In this document: piece by piece, positions 34,780 to 43,634 of the stretch | Numbering within the stretch: the stretch's first letter is position 1 | Layout: each line of letters opens with the position of its first letter | Notes under the pieces: generated by a model | Databases searched by the model: none | What the model saw: the letters and a program-made list of their open reading frames with translations, nothing else | Told to the model about the DNA's origin: nothing | Position numbers and translations under genes: made by a program | NCBI RefSeq assembly: GCF_038500265.1 | Contig: NZ_CP150637.1 | Coordinates: 707,501-771,500 of the forward strand | Direction of reading: 5' to 3' | DNA from: Ignatzschineria larvae DSM 13226 | GTDB taxonomy: Bacteria; Pseudomonadota; Gammaproteobacteria; Cardiobacteriales; Wohlfahrtiimonadaceae | DNA: 64,000 nucleotides

Positions 34780-35574
34780 TTATTTTTTCAAATGACTGAC
34801 TTTGGGAATTTGTGCTTGTAAATGGGTAATTCTTTCAGGACCTGATGGGTGTGTTGAAAGAAGAGAACTCCCGCTATTGCCACCGGCTTGCCCCATTTTT
34901 TGCCATAGTGTGACCGCTGCATTGGGATCGTATCCCGCTAAAGCCATCAGTTCAAGCCCGATGACATCTGCTTCACTTTCCATTGTGCGAGAGAAGGGGA
35001 GAGAAAAGGCTAGGTTCCCAGCTTGTTGTAGTAGTGAGTCGCCGGCATCCCCTAACCCAAATACTTGTGAGACAATTGAGATTCCTGATGATTTTAAGAC
35101 CTCTTGCGATACTTTTTCTCGACTATGTTCCCGTAATACATGGGCCATTTCATGACCGACGATCGCGGCAATTTCATCATCAGAGAGGTTTAATCGTTCA
35201 ACAATACCACTATAAACCACCATTTTCCCACCGGGCATCGCAAAAGCATTGAGTTCATTGCTGCGAATAACGTTAATTTCCCAATCAAATTGATTGCTAT
35301 CTTGTCTAAATTGGCGAGTTTGAGGAACTAGTTTTTTAAAAACTGTGTTCACTCGGCGTGCTGTTTTTGAACTGTTATCAATTGCGCCTTGTTGCTTCGC
35401 TTCTGAAATGAGGCCCATATATTGCTCTTTAGATTGATTATTAAGGGTTTCAGCTGGAATTAATTGAAGCTGTGAACGTTTTACGCCGGTTAACCCCATT
35501 TGTGTAGTGTTGGCACAAGCTGTTAAGAATAATCCAATAAGCAAGAGCGCAAAAGAACGAAATAGTAGTGTCAT
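34780..35574 (-). CDS. M48-family metalloprotease lipoprotein (LoiP/YcaL-like)
   Basis: A periplasmic zinc protease anchored by lipid: signal peptide ending LTAC with Cys20, then a 244-residue M48 domain with HEMAH (His141, Glu142, His145) and the third ligand in ESEADVIGLELMALAGYDP, plus LNAFAMPGGKMVVYSG and LLSTHPSGPERITHL. E. coli relatives LoiP and YcaL degrade misfolded outer-membrane components; which one this matches cannot be told by eye. Transcribed alone, convergent with holB and divergent from the pilin gene. Confidence 0.88.
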   Translation of the reverse strand: MTLLFRSFALLLIGLFLTACANTTQMGLTGVKRSQLQLIPAETLNNQSKEQYMGLISEAKQQGAIDNSSKTARRVNTVFKKLVPQTRQFRQDSNQFDWEINVIRSNELNAFAMPGGKMVVYSGIVERLNLSDDEIAAIVGHEMAHVLREHSREKVSQEVLKSSGISIVSQVFGLGDAGDSLLQQAGNLAFSLPFSRTMESEADVIGLELMALAGYDPNAAVTLWQKMGQAGGNSGSSLLSTHPSGPERITHLQAQIPKVSHLKK

Positions 35575-35800
35575 GTGATCATTCCTATGAGTTGAAATAT
35601 TGAATAGTATAATGAAATTCGGATTTTATTGATAAAGGGGCTTTCTGTAGATTGTATCTATGTCAGTTCAAGTCATCATTCCATTACACAAATTGATGAC
35701 CTTGAATCTGTGACAGCTAATCATTACGCTATATTAACTGATCCATTTATTGTTAATTATTATGTTTTTTTCCATATTTCGCAATGCTGTACTAACTTTA

Positions 35801-35820
35801 AAATGGTTATATCACCATTT
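35801..35820 (+). other. Small hairpin in the pilin gene leader
   Basis: AAATGGT/ACCATTT (35801-35807 with 35814-35820), six-base loop, ending 13 bases before the AGAGG ribosome-binding site of the pilin gene. It could influence translation start; no further evidence. Confidence 0.35.
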
Positions 35821-35846
35821 GGATTATTTTAAAGAGGTAAAAGCAA

Positions 35847-36443
35847 ATGAAAAATCTATGGAGAGCAATAAATCATTGGAAAAATCAAGTATCCTCGCAA
35901 ATAATGCCGAAAATATTATTGGGTTATCCATCGCATTATCCATCGAATGATCAATCAAAGCAGAATCATCAAATTTCATCAGCTTTCTATACAGCTCATT
36001 TAAAAGATAAGGCGAATCAAGAGGCAGGTTTTACGCTCATGGAGCTCTTGATTGTTTTAGCCTTAGTGGCTGTTATGAGTATGATTGCTGTACCTATTTA
36101 TCGTAACTATGTACAGAGTGCGAAGATCACTGAAGGTATGACGCTTGCCAGTGCAATGCAGTTAGATGCTGAAGTCTACTACACTTTAAATGGACAATGG
36201 CCTGATAATAATAAAGTCTTAGGGCTTCCTGATGCTGAGAGTTATCGAGGAAATAGTGTCGATTCTGTTAAATTAGAGGGGCAGATGATTACGGTAACAT
36301 TTAATGATGACATCAATGGTGAGAAAGAGGGGGCTGTGCAGCTGATTTTAACCGGAAATGTGGTGGATAGTGGTTTAATTCGTTGGAAATGTGAGGGGAA
36401 AAATATCAAAGAATCAGATCTTCCAAGTAGCTGTAAATCTTAA
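35847..36443 (+). CDS. Type IV pilin with unusually long leader
   Basis: A type IVa-like prepilin. The processing site reads QEAG/FTLMELLIVLALV: Gly61, mature Phe1, Glu5, then a 20-residue hydrophobic helix with Pro22, Tyr24 and Tyr27. The mature part is 137 residues and ends with a Cys pair 13 residues apart (WKC...SSC), the usual pilin disulfide loop. The leader is 61 residues, against about 6-7 in typical type IVa prepilins. The ATG at 35847 has AGAGG nine bases upstream, and there is no ATG, GTG or TTG between residue 21 and the cleavage site (one internal ATG at residue 20). pilA or pilE would be equivalent names. A pilin-like gene follows 227 bases later. Confidence 0.85.
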   Translation: MKNLWRAINHWKNQVSSQIMPKILLGYPSHYPSNDQSKQNHQISSAFYTAHLKDKANQEAGFTLMELLIVLALVAVMSMIAVPIYRNYVQSAKITEGMTLASAMQLDAEVYYTLNGQWPDNNKVLGLPDAESYRGNSVDSVKLEGQMITVTFNDDINGEKEGAVQLILTGNVVDSGLIRWKCEGKNIKESDLPSSCKS

Positions 36444-36585
36444 GTGATTGATATCAAAAATCGGCCTATGTAGGTAAGAGAGTTCAAGGATGATTCAAAG
36501 ATTATGACTGATTGTTGTCATGGCTCTAAAAATTGAGAATTTTCCTGCAAATAAAAGGGATATTTCGTGATATTCTAGAAGCTTA

Positions 36586-36594
36586 TGTTATAAA
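36586..36594 (+). promoter_or_regulatory. Candidate promoter before the pilin-like gene
   Basis: TGTTATAAA: TG at 36586-36587, then TATAAA at 36589-36594, an extended -10 like those before pilB and acpP. Lies 75 bases before the GTG start at 36670. Confidence 0.35.
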
Positions 36595-36669
36595 ACTCGA
36601 TTTAATGTTGTTGAATATTACCGTTTAATAGTTTTTGAGTATCTATAGAGGATAAAGCAGGATAAAGCC

Positions 36670-37089
36670 GTGAATGAAAAGTTATTAGATCGAATTAAAC
36701 CAGAATCGACTATCATGTTAGTCTTATTTTTTATTGTAGTGGGGCTAAGTGGAGTAATTGTGTGGGATTACTGGAAAAAATGGCAAATTGATGAGGACAT
36801 TAAGTCATTAAAGACCATTTTTACAGTAATTGCGCCGAATTTACCGCAAGATGGTTTACCGATGCCGATGACTGTTCCGCAGGATTATCTTTTTGAAAAA
36901 ATGCCTCAAATAGCAGAAATTACTTTCTATCCTAATCAGCAGATTTATGTGCAATACCATGGGGATTCAAAGGAAGAGGGAGCTTCTTTACTGTTCGCAT
37001 TTAACTCATTTTCAGAGTTGCATTCAGGGAAAGTAAAGTGTATCGAAAGTTCTTTACCTAATCGCAAAACGCCTGCTCAGTGCCGATAA
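36670..37089 (+). CDS. Pilin-like protein lacking a prepilin cleavage site
   Basis: A 139-residue protein from a GTG start (AGGA about nine bases upstream). Aligned without gaps on the pilin helix, it has Glu at the Glu5 position, Tyr at position 27 and Q-I-x-E at positions 32-35. It has a hydrophobic helix (about 16-31) and a C-terminal CIESSLPNRKTPAQC, a Cys pair 13 residues apart exactly as in the neighbouring pilin and with the LPNR..P..C look of type IVa pilins. At the processing site it reads MNEKLLD-RIKPE, so Gly(-1) is Asp and Phe1 is Arg. It is probably not cleaved by prepilin peptidase. Small accessory proteins (Tfp types) are known beside pilA in some Pseudomonas; whether this is related is unknown. 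Confidence 0.65.
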   Translation: MNEKLLDRIKPESTIMLVLFFIVVGLSGVIVWDYWKKWQIDEDIKSLKTIFTVIAPNLPQDGLPMPMTVPQDYLFEKMPQIAEITFYPNQQIYVQYHGDSKEEGASLLFAFNSFSELHSGKVKCIESSLPNRKTPAQCR

Positions 37090-37210
37090 TAAGCTATAAA
37101 AACCGATATGTTATGGAAAATAGAGGTGTTTTGCTTCTTATTTTTAGCTTGATTATTATTAAGTCTAAGCGGCAATGATTAAAGAGTATTCTGTTGGATT
37201 AGAAATTACT

Positions 37211-37239
37211 AAAAGCGCGACAATTTGTCGCGTTTTTTT
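37211..37239 (+). terminator. Terminator between pilin pair and cell-wall cluster
   Basis: CGCGACA/TGTCGCG (37216-37222 with 37226-37232) followed by seven T. Isolates the pilin-like gene from rsmH. Confidence 0.88.
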
Positions 37240-37340
37240 GGAGTAAAAAATAAATTTTGTGGAGAATTGTGGGGAGAAGTGGCAAAATTAAACAATAAAG
37301 TGTAATATTCCTAATTACTAAATAGGATTAGAGGGTTGCT

Positions 37341-38276
37341 GTGAAGGCCACATCAAATAAACATATCTCTGTGCTCTTACAGGAGTCGATTGAAATGCTC
37401 AATATTCGTCCCGATGGGATCTATGTTGATGCGACTTTTGGACGAGGCGGGCACTCGAGAGAGATCTTAAAACATCTGAATCAAGATGGGTTATTGATCG
37501 GTATTGATCGAGATTTAACAGCGCAAGCTTATGCTTTAGAGCATTTTTCTCAGTTTGAAAATTTCCGTTTTGTACGGGGAGAGATGGGCAATATGGCGAC
37601 TTTAATTCAAAATTTAGGAATTGATAAGGTCGATGGAATTTTGATGGATATCGGGGTCTCTTCTCCACAACTTGATGTTGCTGAACGGGGGTTTAGCTTC
37701 ATGAAGGAAGGACCTCTTGATATGCGGATGGATCAAAATGCCCCATTGAGTGCTGAAAAATGGATTTCAGACACCGATGTAGACGAGATGATTAGGGTAT
37801 TTAAAACTTATGGAGAAGAGCGCTTTTCTAGTCGGATTGCAAGAGCAATTGATAGTTACCGACAAGAAACGCCCATCACTTCAACTGTACAGTTAGCGAA
37901 TATTATTAGTGATGCTATGCCTTTTAAAGAGGGGCGAATTCATCCTGCAACACGTGTGTTTCAGGCAATTCGTATTGTAGTGAATGGGGAACTTGACCAG
38001 TTAGAGAGTGCGTTATCACAAGCTTCCGACTTGTTAGCACTTAAAGGTCGATTAGCGGTTATTAGTTTTCACTCTTTAGAAGATCGAATAGTGAAACATT
38101 TTATGAAAGCGCAAGCAACCGAGAAGGATCTCTATCCTGATCTACCGATCTTAATTAGTGCAGGGAAAGCCCCTTTAAAAATTATTGGCAAACCAATCAA
38201 GGCCAGTGATACCGAATGTCGAGATAATATGCGTTCTCGTAGTGCTATTTTACGAGTTGCAGAGAGGGTAATATGA
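37341..38276 (+). CDS. rsmH: 16S rRNA (cytosine-1402-N4) methyltransferase
   Basis: Methylates N4 of C1402 in 16S rRNA (formerly MraW). 311 residues with YVDATFGRGGHSREIL (SAM loop), GILMDIGVSSPQLDVAERGFSFMKEGPLDMRMD, THPATRVFQAIRIVVNGEL-type block and ISFHSLEDRIVKHFM. First gene of the shortened division/cell-wall cluster; mraZ, usually just upstream, is missing. Overlaps ftsL by four bases. Confidence 0.96.
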   Translation: MKATSNKHISVLLQESIEMLNIRPDGIYVDATFGRGGHSREILKHLNQDGLLIGIDRDLTAQAYALEHFSQFENFRFVRGEMGNMATLIQNLGIDKVDGILMDIGVSSPQLDVAERGFSFMKEGPLDMRMDQNAPLSAEKWISDTDVDEMIRVFKTYGEERFSSRIARAIDSYRQETPITSTVQLANIISDAMPFKEGRIHPATRVFQAIRIVVNGELDQLESALSQASDLLALKGRLAVISFHSLEDRIVKHFMKAQATEKDLYPDLPILISAGKAPLKIIGKPIKASDTECRDNMRSRSAILRVAERVI

Positions 38277-38590
38277 GAGTAGAAAAATTGATCATTGTTG
38301 TCATGTTTGCAGTGGTTAGCCTTGGTGTTAACCGTGCAATGACCATTCAAGAAGGTTATAAACTTTGGAATGAGATCGATCATCTAGAGCGTGCGAATCG
38401 TAGCCTACAAGAAGAATATGGTCGTTTACGCTTAGAAGAGAGTATGTTAGTGACCGAAGCGCTTCTTGATCAAGAGACGAGAGAGCAGCTACATATGGTG
38501 GTTCCTGATGAAACAGCCGTTGTTTATATTATTGAAACAGATACTGATGTGAAATATGTAGGGTTAGAGCCTATAATTAATGCTCAATAA
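38273..38590 (+). CDS. ftsL: Cell division protein FtsL
   Basis: A 105-residue bitopic protein: short N-terminus, membrane helix (about 5-20), then a periplasmic coiled coil (LWNEIDHLERANRSLQEEYGRLRLEES). FtsL joins FtsB and FtsQ and activates FtsWI. Sequence conservation in the family is low; the call rests on size, topology and position between rsmH and ftsI, with a four-base overlap with rsmH. Confidence 0.9.
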   Translation: MRVEKLIIVVMFAVVSLGVNRAMTIQEGYKLWNEIDHLERANRSLQEEYGRLRLEESMLVTEALLDQETREQLHMVVPDETAVVYIIETDTDVKYVGLEPIINAQ

Positions 38591-38684
38591 ATAGGCGGTA
38601 ATGGCTTGTTGGACATCGTGAAATCTAAGTTGATATTTAGATTTTATTCCTACAAAAGTTTGTAGAGAGATTGAAAAATAACTG

Positions 38685-40418
38685 ATGAAAAATAAATCTA
38701 AAAAGTCTAAAAAGACTAAAGATATTCGCTGGCGAAAATATTTTGTGCTCAGTTTTTTTGTAATCATCGCTATTGCGGTGGTTAGTCGTGGACTCTACCT
38801 ACAATATTACCATACAGATTTCCTGTTAGAGCAGGGTGATAATCGTTTTGTACGGCATATTAAGAACCAAGCAGTGCGAGGCACTATTTTTGATCGTAAT
38901 GGTGAACCTATTGCGATCTCGACAGAGGTTCGTTCTATTTGGATTGACCCAAGTATTTTAAGCCAAAATTTGCATGAATTACCCAAGTTAGCTTACTTCT
39001 TAGATCGTCCTGAAGAGGACCTTAAGCAACTTATACTTTCCCGACAAGAATCCCGTTTTTATTGGCTTAAGCGGCAATTGCCCCCGCATGAAGCGAAAGT
39101 ACTCATGGATCTTAGAATTCCTGGCGTTTATGAGCAAGTAGAGTATAAACGTTACTATCCTGATGCCGAGATTACTTCTCATATCTTAGGATTTACGGAT
39201 ATTGATGACAATGGGATTGAAGGGATTGAACTTACCTATCAAGATTGGCTTAAAGGCGATGATACCGTCACACGTATTCGTAAAGATGCGAAAGGACGTG
39301 TGATTGAGAGAACTGAAGTTATCGATCTTGAGAATTACCATGCAAGCCAAGACTTGACGTTGACTATCGATCGACGTATACAAATTTCTGCTTATCGCGC
39401 GCTGAAAGCAGCGATGATTAAACATAATGCAACAGCCGGTTCTGTGGTTGTTGCCGATATGCGTACTGGCGATATTTTAGCGATGGTGAATCAGCCTGCA
39501 GGCAACCCGAATCGTTTATCTGATCGTCGCGCCTCTTTGCTTAAAAACCGTGCGATTGCAGATACCTTCGAACCGGGTTCTACGATTAAACCTTTTGTGG
39601 TTGCCGCAGGATTAGAGTCAGGTAAATGGAAACCGAATTCTATTGTTAAAACAGGGCGTAATGGTTATCGTATTGGCAAAAATGTGGTGCGCGATGTATC
39701 GCCTTCAGATTCTATGGATGTGACAACCGTTTTGATGAAGTCCAGTAATATCGGTGTTACAAGAATTGCCGAAACATTAGATCCCGCACTCCTCTATACC
39801 ATTTATGATCATATCGGTATTGGTAAGAAGAGCGAGATCCGTCTAACAGGGGAAGAGCCGGGAAGATTGGGACCACTTCGCCGTTGGCAAGTCGATCCCT
39901 TTGAATATGCGACGAAAGCTTATGGTTATGGTATTAGTGTTAATACCCTTAAATTAGCGCAGATGTATACCGTTTTTGGAAATCAAGGTTCTTTTAGACC
40001 ACTACGTCTTGTGAAAGATGATTATTATCCTGAAACGACCGCGATATTTAGCCCTAAAGTAACAGAACAGGTGGTCTTAATGTTAGAGGCTGCAACTAAT
40101 AAAGCGAAAGGTGCCGGTGGATGGCGTGCTAATGTTCCTAATTTTCGAATTGGTGGAAAATCAGGGACGGTTCGTAAAATTATCAATGGTAAATATAGTA
40201 GCGATCATCATCGCAGTTTCTTTGTGGGGATTGCCCCGATTTCAGATCCACAATATGTAGTGGCTGTAATGTTAGATGATCCAAAAAAAGAGGGTTACTA
40301 TGGAGGCTTAGTGGCTGCGCCTATCTTTAGTGAAGTAATGCGTAGTACGTTGCGTATTATGGGAACTAAGCCCGATGCCTTATTAGATGATGTGAATATT
40401 AAGTTAATCGCAAGATAA
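38685..40418 (+). CDS. ftsI: Penicillin-binding protein 3, septal transpeptidase FtsI
   Basis: Class B transpeptidase for septal peptidoglycan. 577 residues (E. coli 588): basic cytoplasmic start (KNKSKKSKKTKD), membrane helix (about 24-42), the RGTIFDRNGEPIA domain, then EPGSTIKPF (Ser-x-x-Lys), KSSNIGVTRIAE (SxN) and GGKSGTVRK (KSG). HILGFTDIDDNGIEGIE is typical of FtsI. Separated from ftsL by 94 bases and followed by a weak terminator and a 193-base gap before murE. Confidence 0.95.
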   Translation: MKNKSKKSKKTKDIRWRKYFVLSFFVIIAIAVVSRGLYLQYYHTDFLLEQGDNRFVRHIKNQAVRGTIFDRNGEPIAISTEVRSIWIDPSILSQNLHELPKLAYFLDRPEEDLKQLILSRQESRFYWLKRQLPPHEAKVLMDLRIPGVYEQVEYKRYYPDAEITSHILGFTDIDDNGIEGIELTYQDWLKGDDTVTRIRKDAKGRVIERTEVIDLENYHASQDLTLTIDRRIQISAYRALKAAMIKHNATAGSVVVADMRTGDILAMVNQPAGNPNRLSDRRASLLKNRAIADTFEPGSTIKPFVVAAGLESGKWKPNSIVKTGRNGYRIGKNVVRDVSPSDSMDVTTVLMKSSNIGVTRIAETLDPALLYTIYDHIGIGKKSEIRLTGEEPGRLGPLRRWQVDPFEYATKAYGYGISVNTLKLAQMYTVFGNQGSFRPLRLVKDDYYPETTAIFSPKVTEQVVLMLEAATNKAKGAGGWRANVPNFRIGGKSGTVRKIINGKYSSDHHRSFFVGIAPISDPQYVVAVMLDDPKKEGYYGGLVAAPIFSEVMRSTLRIMGTKPDALLDDVNIKLIAR

Positions 40419-40443
40419 AATGAGGATAAATTAATTATAGAGA

Positions 40444-40474
40444 TGAATAGGGGTTCGATAATCCCTATTTTATT
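40444..40474 (+). terminator. Possible terminator between ftsI and murE
   Basis: AATAGGG/CCCTATT (40446-40452 with 40463-40469) followed by TTATT. The T tract is imperfect, so read-through is likely. Confidence 0.5.
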
Positions 40475-40611
40475 ATGAATCGTTAACAGATCTTATAAAC
40501 CAAGGGTAATGGCTCAAATAGGACGACAGTCGCAGCAGATTCCTTTATAAGTATCAGCAATAAAAGTAGCAAAGTGGAATTAGTCGCGAGTAAAAAGAGA
40601 AGGAGTATGGA

Positions 40612-42159
40612 ATGACTTTACAAGAATTGCTTCAAATAGAACAAGGGAATGGTGCAGTTCCACCAGAAGTTTCTAATATCCTTGCGAACTTGCCAGAGAT
40701 CCCGGAGATTGAAATTACGGGGCTCTCTTCTGATAGTCGTTATGCCCGTAAAGGAGATCTCTTTTTTGCGAAAAAAGGGGAGAAGTCTCATGGATTAGAC
40801 TATCTACCACAATTATTAGAGATCGGTGTTGCCGCCATTATCTATGAGAAAGATGAGGCAATAACTAAACCTAATGATATCTATGCCTTAGAGGTCTCTT
40901 CGATCGATGCATTAATGCGAGTAGTGACACAACGATACTATCAATCGGTACAAGATCATTTAGCATTGATCGGTGTAACGGGAACAGAAGGGAAGACTTC
41001 TGTGACACAATTTATAGCAAAAGCTTTTCAACTCTTTCAAGTTGATTGTGGTGTGATTGGTACGAATGGTATCGGTATTTTGGGGAGCCTCAAAGAGAAT
41101 ACCCACACAACGCCGGATCTATTAGCGCTTTATCAATCGCTCGAGGATATCGCTGCGATCGAAGGCTTACACACTTTAGAGGATGGTCGCTTACCGGTGG
41201 CACTTGAAGTCACGTCTCATGCACTTGATCAGAAACGAGTTGAGGGTTTACATTTTCAAACCACTGTTTTTACCAATTTAAATCGCGATCACCTTGATTA
41301 TCATGGTACGGTCGAAGCCTATGGTGCAGCTAAAGCCCGACTTTTTTGGGAATATCCGCAGCAAAGTAGTGTGATTAATATTGATGATCCATTTGGTAAA
41401 AAGTTATATGAATCATTAAGTCAAACTCATACAGGGGTTCGTTACTATCCTTTTGGCAGTGAGTCATACCAAGCAGAGCATTATTTACAGATTACTGAGT
41501 TGAAACTACACGAGAAAGGATTAAATTTCACGCTTCGTTATCAAGGTCATGATTACCCCGTTGAAAGCCATCTCTATGGCGCGTTTAATGCTTATAATTT
41601 AGTGGCCGCGATCGGCGTACTACTCTCTCTTGGATTGGAGATTAATCGTATTATGGCGGTTATTCCAGAGATTGCCTATGTGCAGGGACGAATGGAGATG
41701 GTACATCTCAAAAATGGAGCGGTGGCAGTCGTTGATTATGCACATAAACCCAATGCATTGCAGCAAGCCCTTATTTCATTGCGTGCCCATTTAGAGAAAG
41801 GGAAATTAATCTCGCTCTTTGGGTGTGGAGGAAATCGCGATAAAGGAAAGCGTCCATTAATGGCGGAAATCTCTGAAAAATATGCCGATGAAGTGGTGAT
41901 TACGAGTGATAATCCCCGTTTTGAAGATCCCTTAATGATCATTGAAGATATAAAAGCAGGATTACAAAATCCCACAGGTTCGCATATTGTGGTGGAGCCA
42001 GATCGGGCTTTAGCGATTAAAACGGCGATTATGCGTAGTCAGCCCGGCGATATTATTTTAATTGCCGGCAAAGGGCATGAAGATTATCAAATCTTAGGTG
42101 ATAGAGAGATCTATTTTTCTGATCTTGCTGAAGTTAAGAAAAACAATGAGGAACTATAA
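40612..42159 (+). CDS. murE: UDP-MurNAc-tripeptide (meso-DAP) ligase MurE
   Basis: Adds meso-diaminopimelate to UDP-MurNAc-L-Ala-D-Glu. 515 residues with GVTGTEGKTSVTQF (ATP binding), THTTPD, VALEVTSHALDQKRVEG, FTNLNRDHLDYHG and the SDNPRFEDP motif; DNPR marks specificity for meso-DAP rather than Lys. A perfect AAGGAG site precedes the ATG. murF begins five bases after its stop. Confidence 0.96.
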   Translation: MTLQELLQIEQGNGAVPPEVSNILANLPEIPEIEITGLSSDSRYARKGDLFFAKKGEKSHGLDYLPQLLEIGVAAIIYEKDEAITKPNDIYALEVSSIDALMRVVTQRYYQSVQDHLALIGVTGTEGKTSVTQFIAKAFQLFQVDCGVIGTNGIGILGSLKENTHTTPDLLALYQSLEDIAAIEGLHTLEDGRLPVALEVTSHALDQKRVEGLHFQTTVFTNLNRDHLDYHGTVEAYGAAKARLFWEYPQQSSVINIDDPFGKKLYESLSQTHTGVRYYPFGSESYQAEHYLQITELKLHEKGLNFTLRYQGHDYPVESHLYGAFNAYNLVAAIGVLLSLGLEINRIMAVIPEIAYVQGRMEMVHLKNGAVAVVDYAHKPNALQQALISLRAHLEKGKLISLFGCGGNRDKGKRPLMAEISEKYADEVVITSDNPRFEDPLMIIEDIKAGLQNPTGSHIVVEPDRALAIKTAIMRSQPGDIILIAGKGHEDYQILGDREIYFSDLAEVKKNNEEL

Positions 42160-42163
42160 ATCT

Positions 42164-43534
42164 ATGAAGTTATCTGAAGCCGCAAAAATCATGAATGGTG
42201 AGCTTATTGGGCAAGATGCTTATTTTTTTGGGGCAGCGAGCGATACACGAAAGTTAAAACCCGGGGAGCTCTTTTTTGCTTGGAAAGGTGAACGATTTGA
42301 TGCGCACGATTATCTTGAAAGTGCGGAGATGAAAGGCGCTATTTGTGCAGTCGTTGAACGTTTTATTCCCTCAGCGCAAATTGCCCAAATTGTGGTAAAA
42401 GATAGTCAAAAGGCGCTTGCAAAAATTGCAAAAGCTTGGCGCAAAGCCTGGAAAGGGACGATGATTGCGCTGACCGGTTCTAATGGCAAAACAACACTGA
42501 AAGAGATGATTACCTCAATTCTTTCAGTGAAACATGAAGTGCTCGCAACGGAAGGAAATTATAACAATCATGTGGGTTGTCCATTGATGCTACTGCGTTT
42601 AAATACCCATCATACACACGCAGTCATCGAGATGGGAGCAAATCACCCGAAGGAGATTGAGTTTTTGACGAAGATCGTACAACCTGATATTGCGATTTTA
42701 AATAATGCCGGCGCTTGTCATCTAGAGGGATTTGGCTCTCTTGAGGGCGTTGCGAAAGCAAAATCGGAAATCTTTATGGGATTAAGTGAAAGTGGTACCG
42801 CCATCATTAATGCCGATGATGCTTTTGCCGAATTTTGGCAGGGCAATTTAGAAGGACAGAAAGTCATGACTTTCGGGATCGATCACCCGGCAAATGTGAT
42901 GGCTAGTGATTTTGATGGTCAGCACTTTCATCTCTCAATTCAATTAGCAGAGCATTCATCTCAAGATTCAGCGCTTGAGGCGGATGTTACGTTACAGCTT
43001 TTAGGGCGACATAATATTTTAAATGCGCTTGCGGCAACGGCAGCAACCTACAGTGCCGGTGAAAAAATCGATACGATTGTTAAAGGTCTTGAGGCTTTAA
43101 CGCCGGTAAAAGGGCGGTTACAGGTTGTCAAGATTCAAGATAAAGTGCAGTTAATCAACGATGCATATAATGCAAATCCTAACTCATTAAAAGCTGGAAT
43201 TGATGCTTGTCATGCCGGTATTCGCTGGTTAGTACTAGGGAATATGCGGGAATTAGGAAGTGAAGAGGTTGCGATCCATCAGGATGCAGGGCGTTATGCA
43301 AAAGAGGCAGGGTTTACGAAGCTCTTTGCGCTGGGTGAATTAGCTGCTCATTCTGCGAACGCTTTTGGTGATGGTGGTAGTAGCTATGAAAACCATGAGG
43401 CGCTATTAACCGCATTGCAATCAGCAATTTCTGAATATCAAGAGGATGCACTTTTAACGATTCTACTGAAAGGATCTAATAGCATGAATATGCAATATTT
43501 CTATGAAACATTAGCCCCTAGTGAAATTCAATAG
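42164..43534 (+). CDS. murF: UDP-MurNAc-tripeptide D-Ala-D-Ala ligase MurF
   Basis: Adds D-Ala-D-Ala to complete the cytoplasmic precursor. I use the ATG at 42164 (MKLSEAAKIMNGEL, GAGGAA about ten bases upstream), giving 456 residues (E. coli 452). A longer frame to 42098 would overlap murE by 62 bases and adds nothing conserved. Motifs: DTRKLKPGELFFAWKGERFDAHDY, LTGSNGKTTLKEM, AVIEMGANHPKEI, NNAGACHLEGFGSL, LGRHNILNALAA and NDAYNANPNSLKA. Confidence 0.95.
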   Translation: MKLSEAAKIMNGELIGQDAYFFGAASDTRKLKPGELFFAWKGERFDAHDYLESAEMKGAICAVVERFIPSAQIAQIVVKDSQKALAKIAKAWRKAWKGTMIALTGSNGKTTLKEMITSILSVKHEVLATEGNYNNHVGCPLMLLRLNTHHTHAVIEMGANHPKEIEFLTKIVQPDIAILNNAGACHLEGFGSLEGVAKAKSEIFMGLSESGTAIINADDAFAEFWQGNLEGQKVMTFGIDHPANVMASDFDGQHFHLSIQLAEHSSQDSALEADVTLQLLGRHNILNALAATAATYSAGEKIDTIVKGLEALTPVKGRLQVVKIQDKVQLINDAYNANPNSLKAGIDACHAGIRWLVLGNMRELGSEEVAIHQDAGRYAKEAGFTKLFALGELAAHSANAFGDGGSSYENHEALLTALQSAISEYQEDALLTILLKGSNSMNMQYFYETLAPSEIQ

Positions 43535-43634
43535 ATTTCAATTATAAGCTTCAATCATCATAGTCATAGAACGGCACTGATCTTAGGGATAGTACCGATA
43601 ACTACTTTATAAGGAAAGGAATTAATTTAACATT

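Noticed and set aside
35629-35950. Short open frames between the M48 protease gene and the pilin gene
   Set aside because: No family resemblance, poor start signals, and the second overlaps the pilin start in another frame.
42098-42163. Longer murF start overlapping murE
   Set aside because: The extra 22 residues match nothing in MurF, and the ATG at 42164 has both family alignment and a ribosome-binding site.
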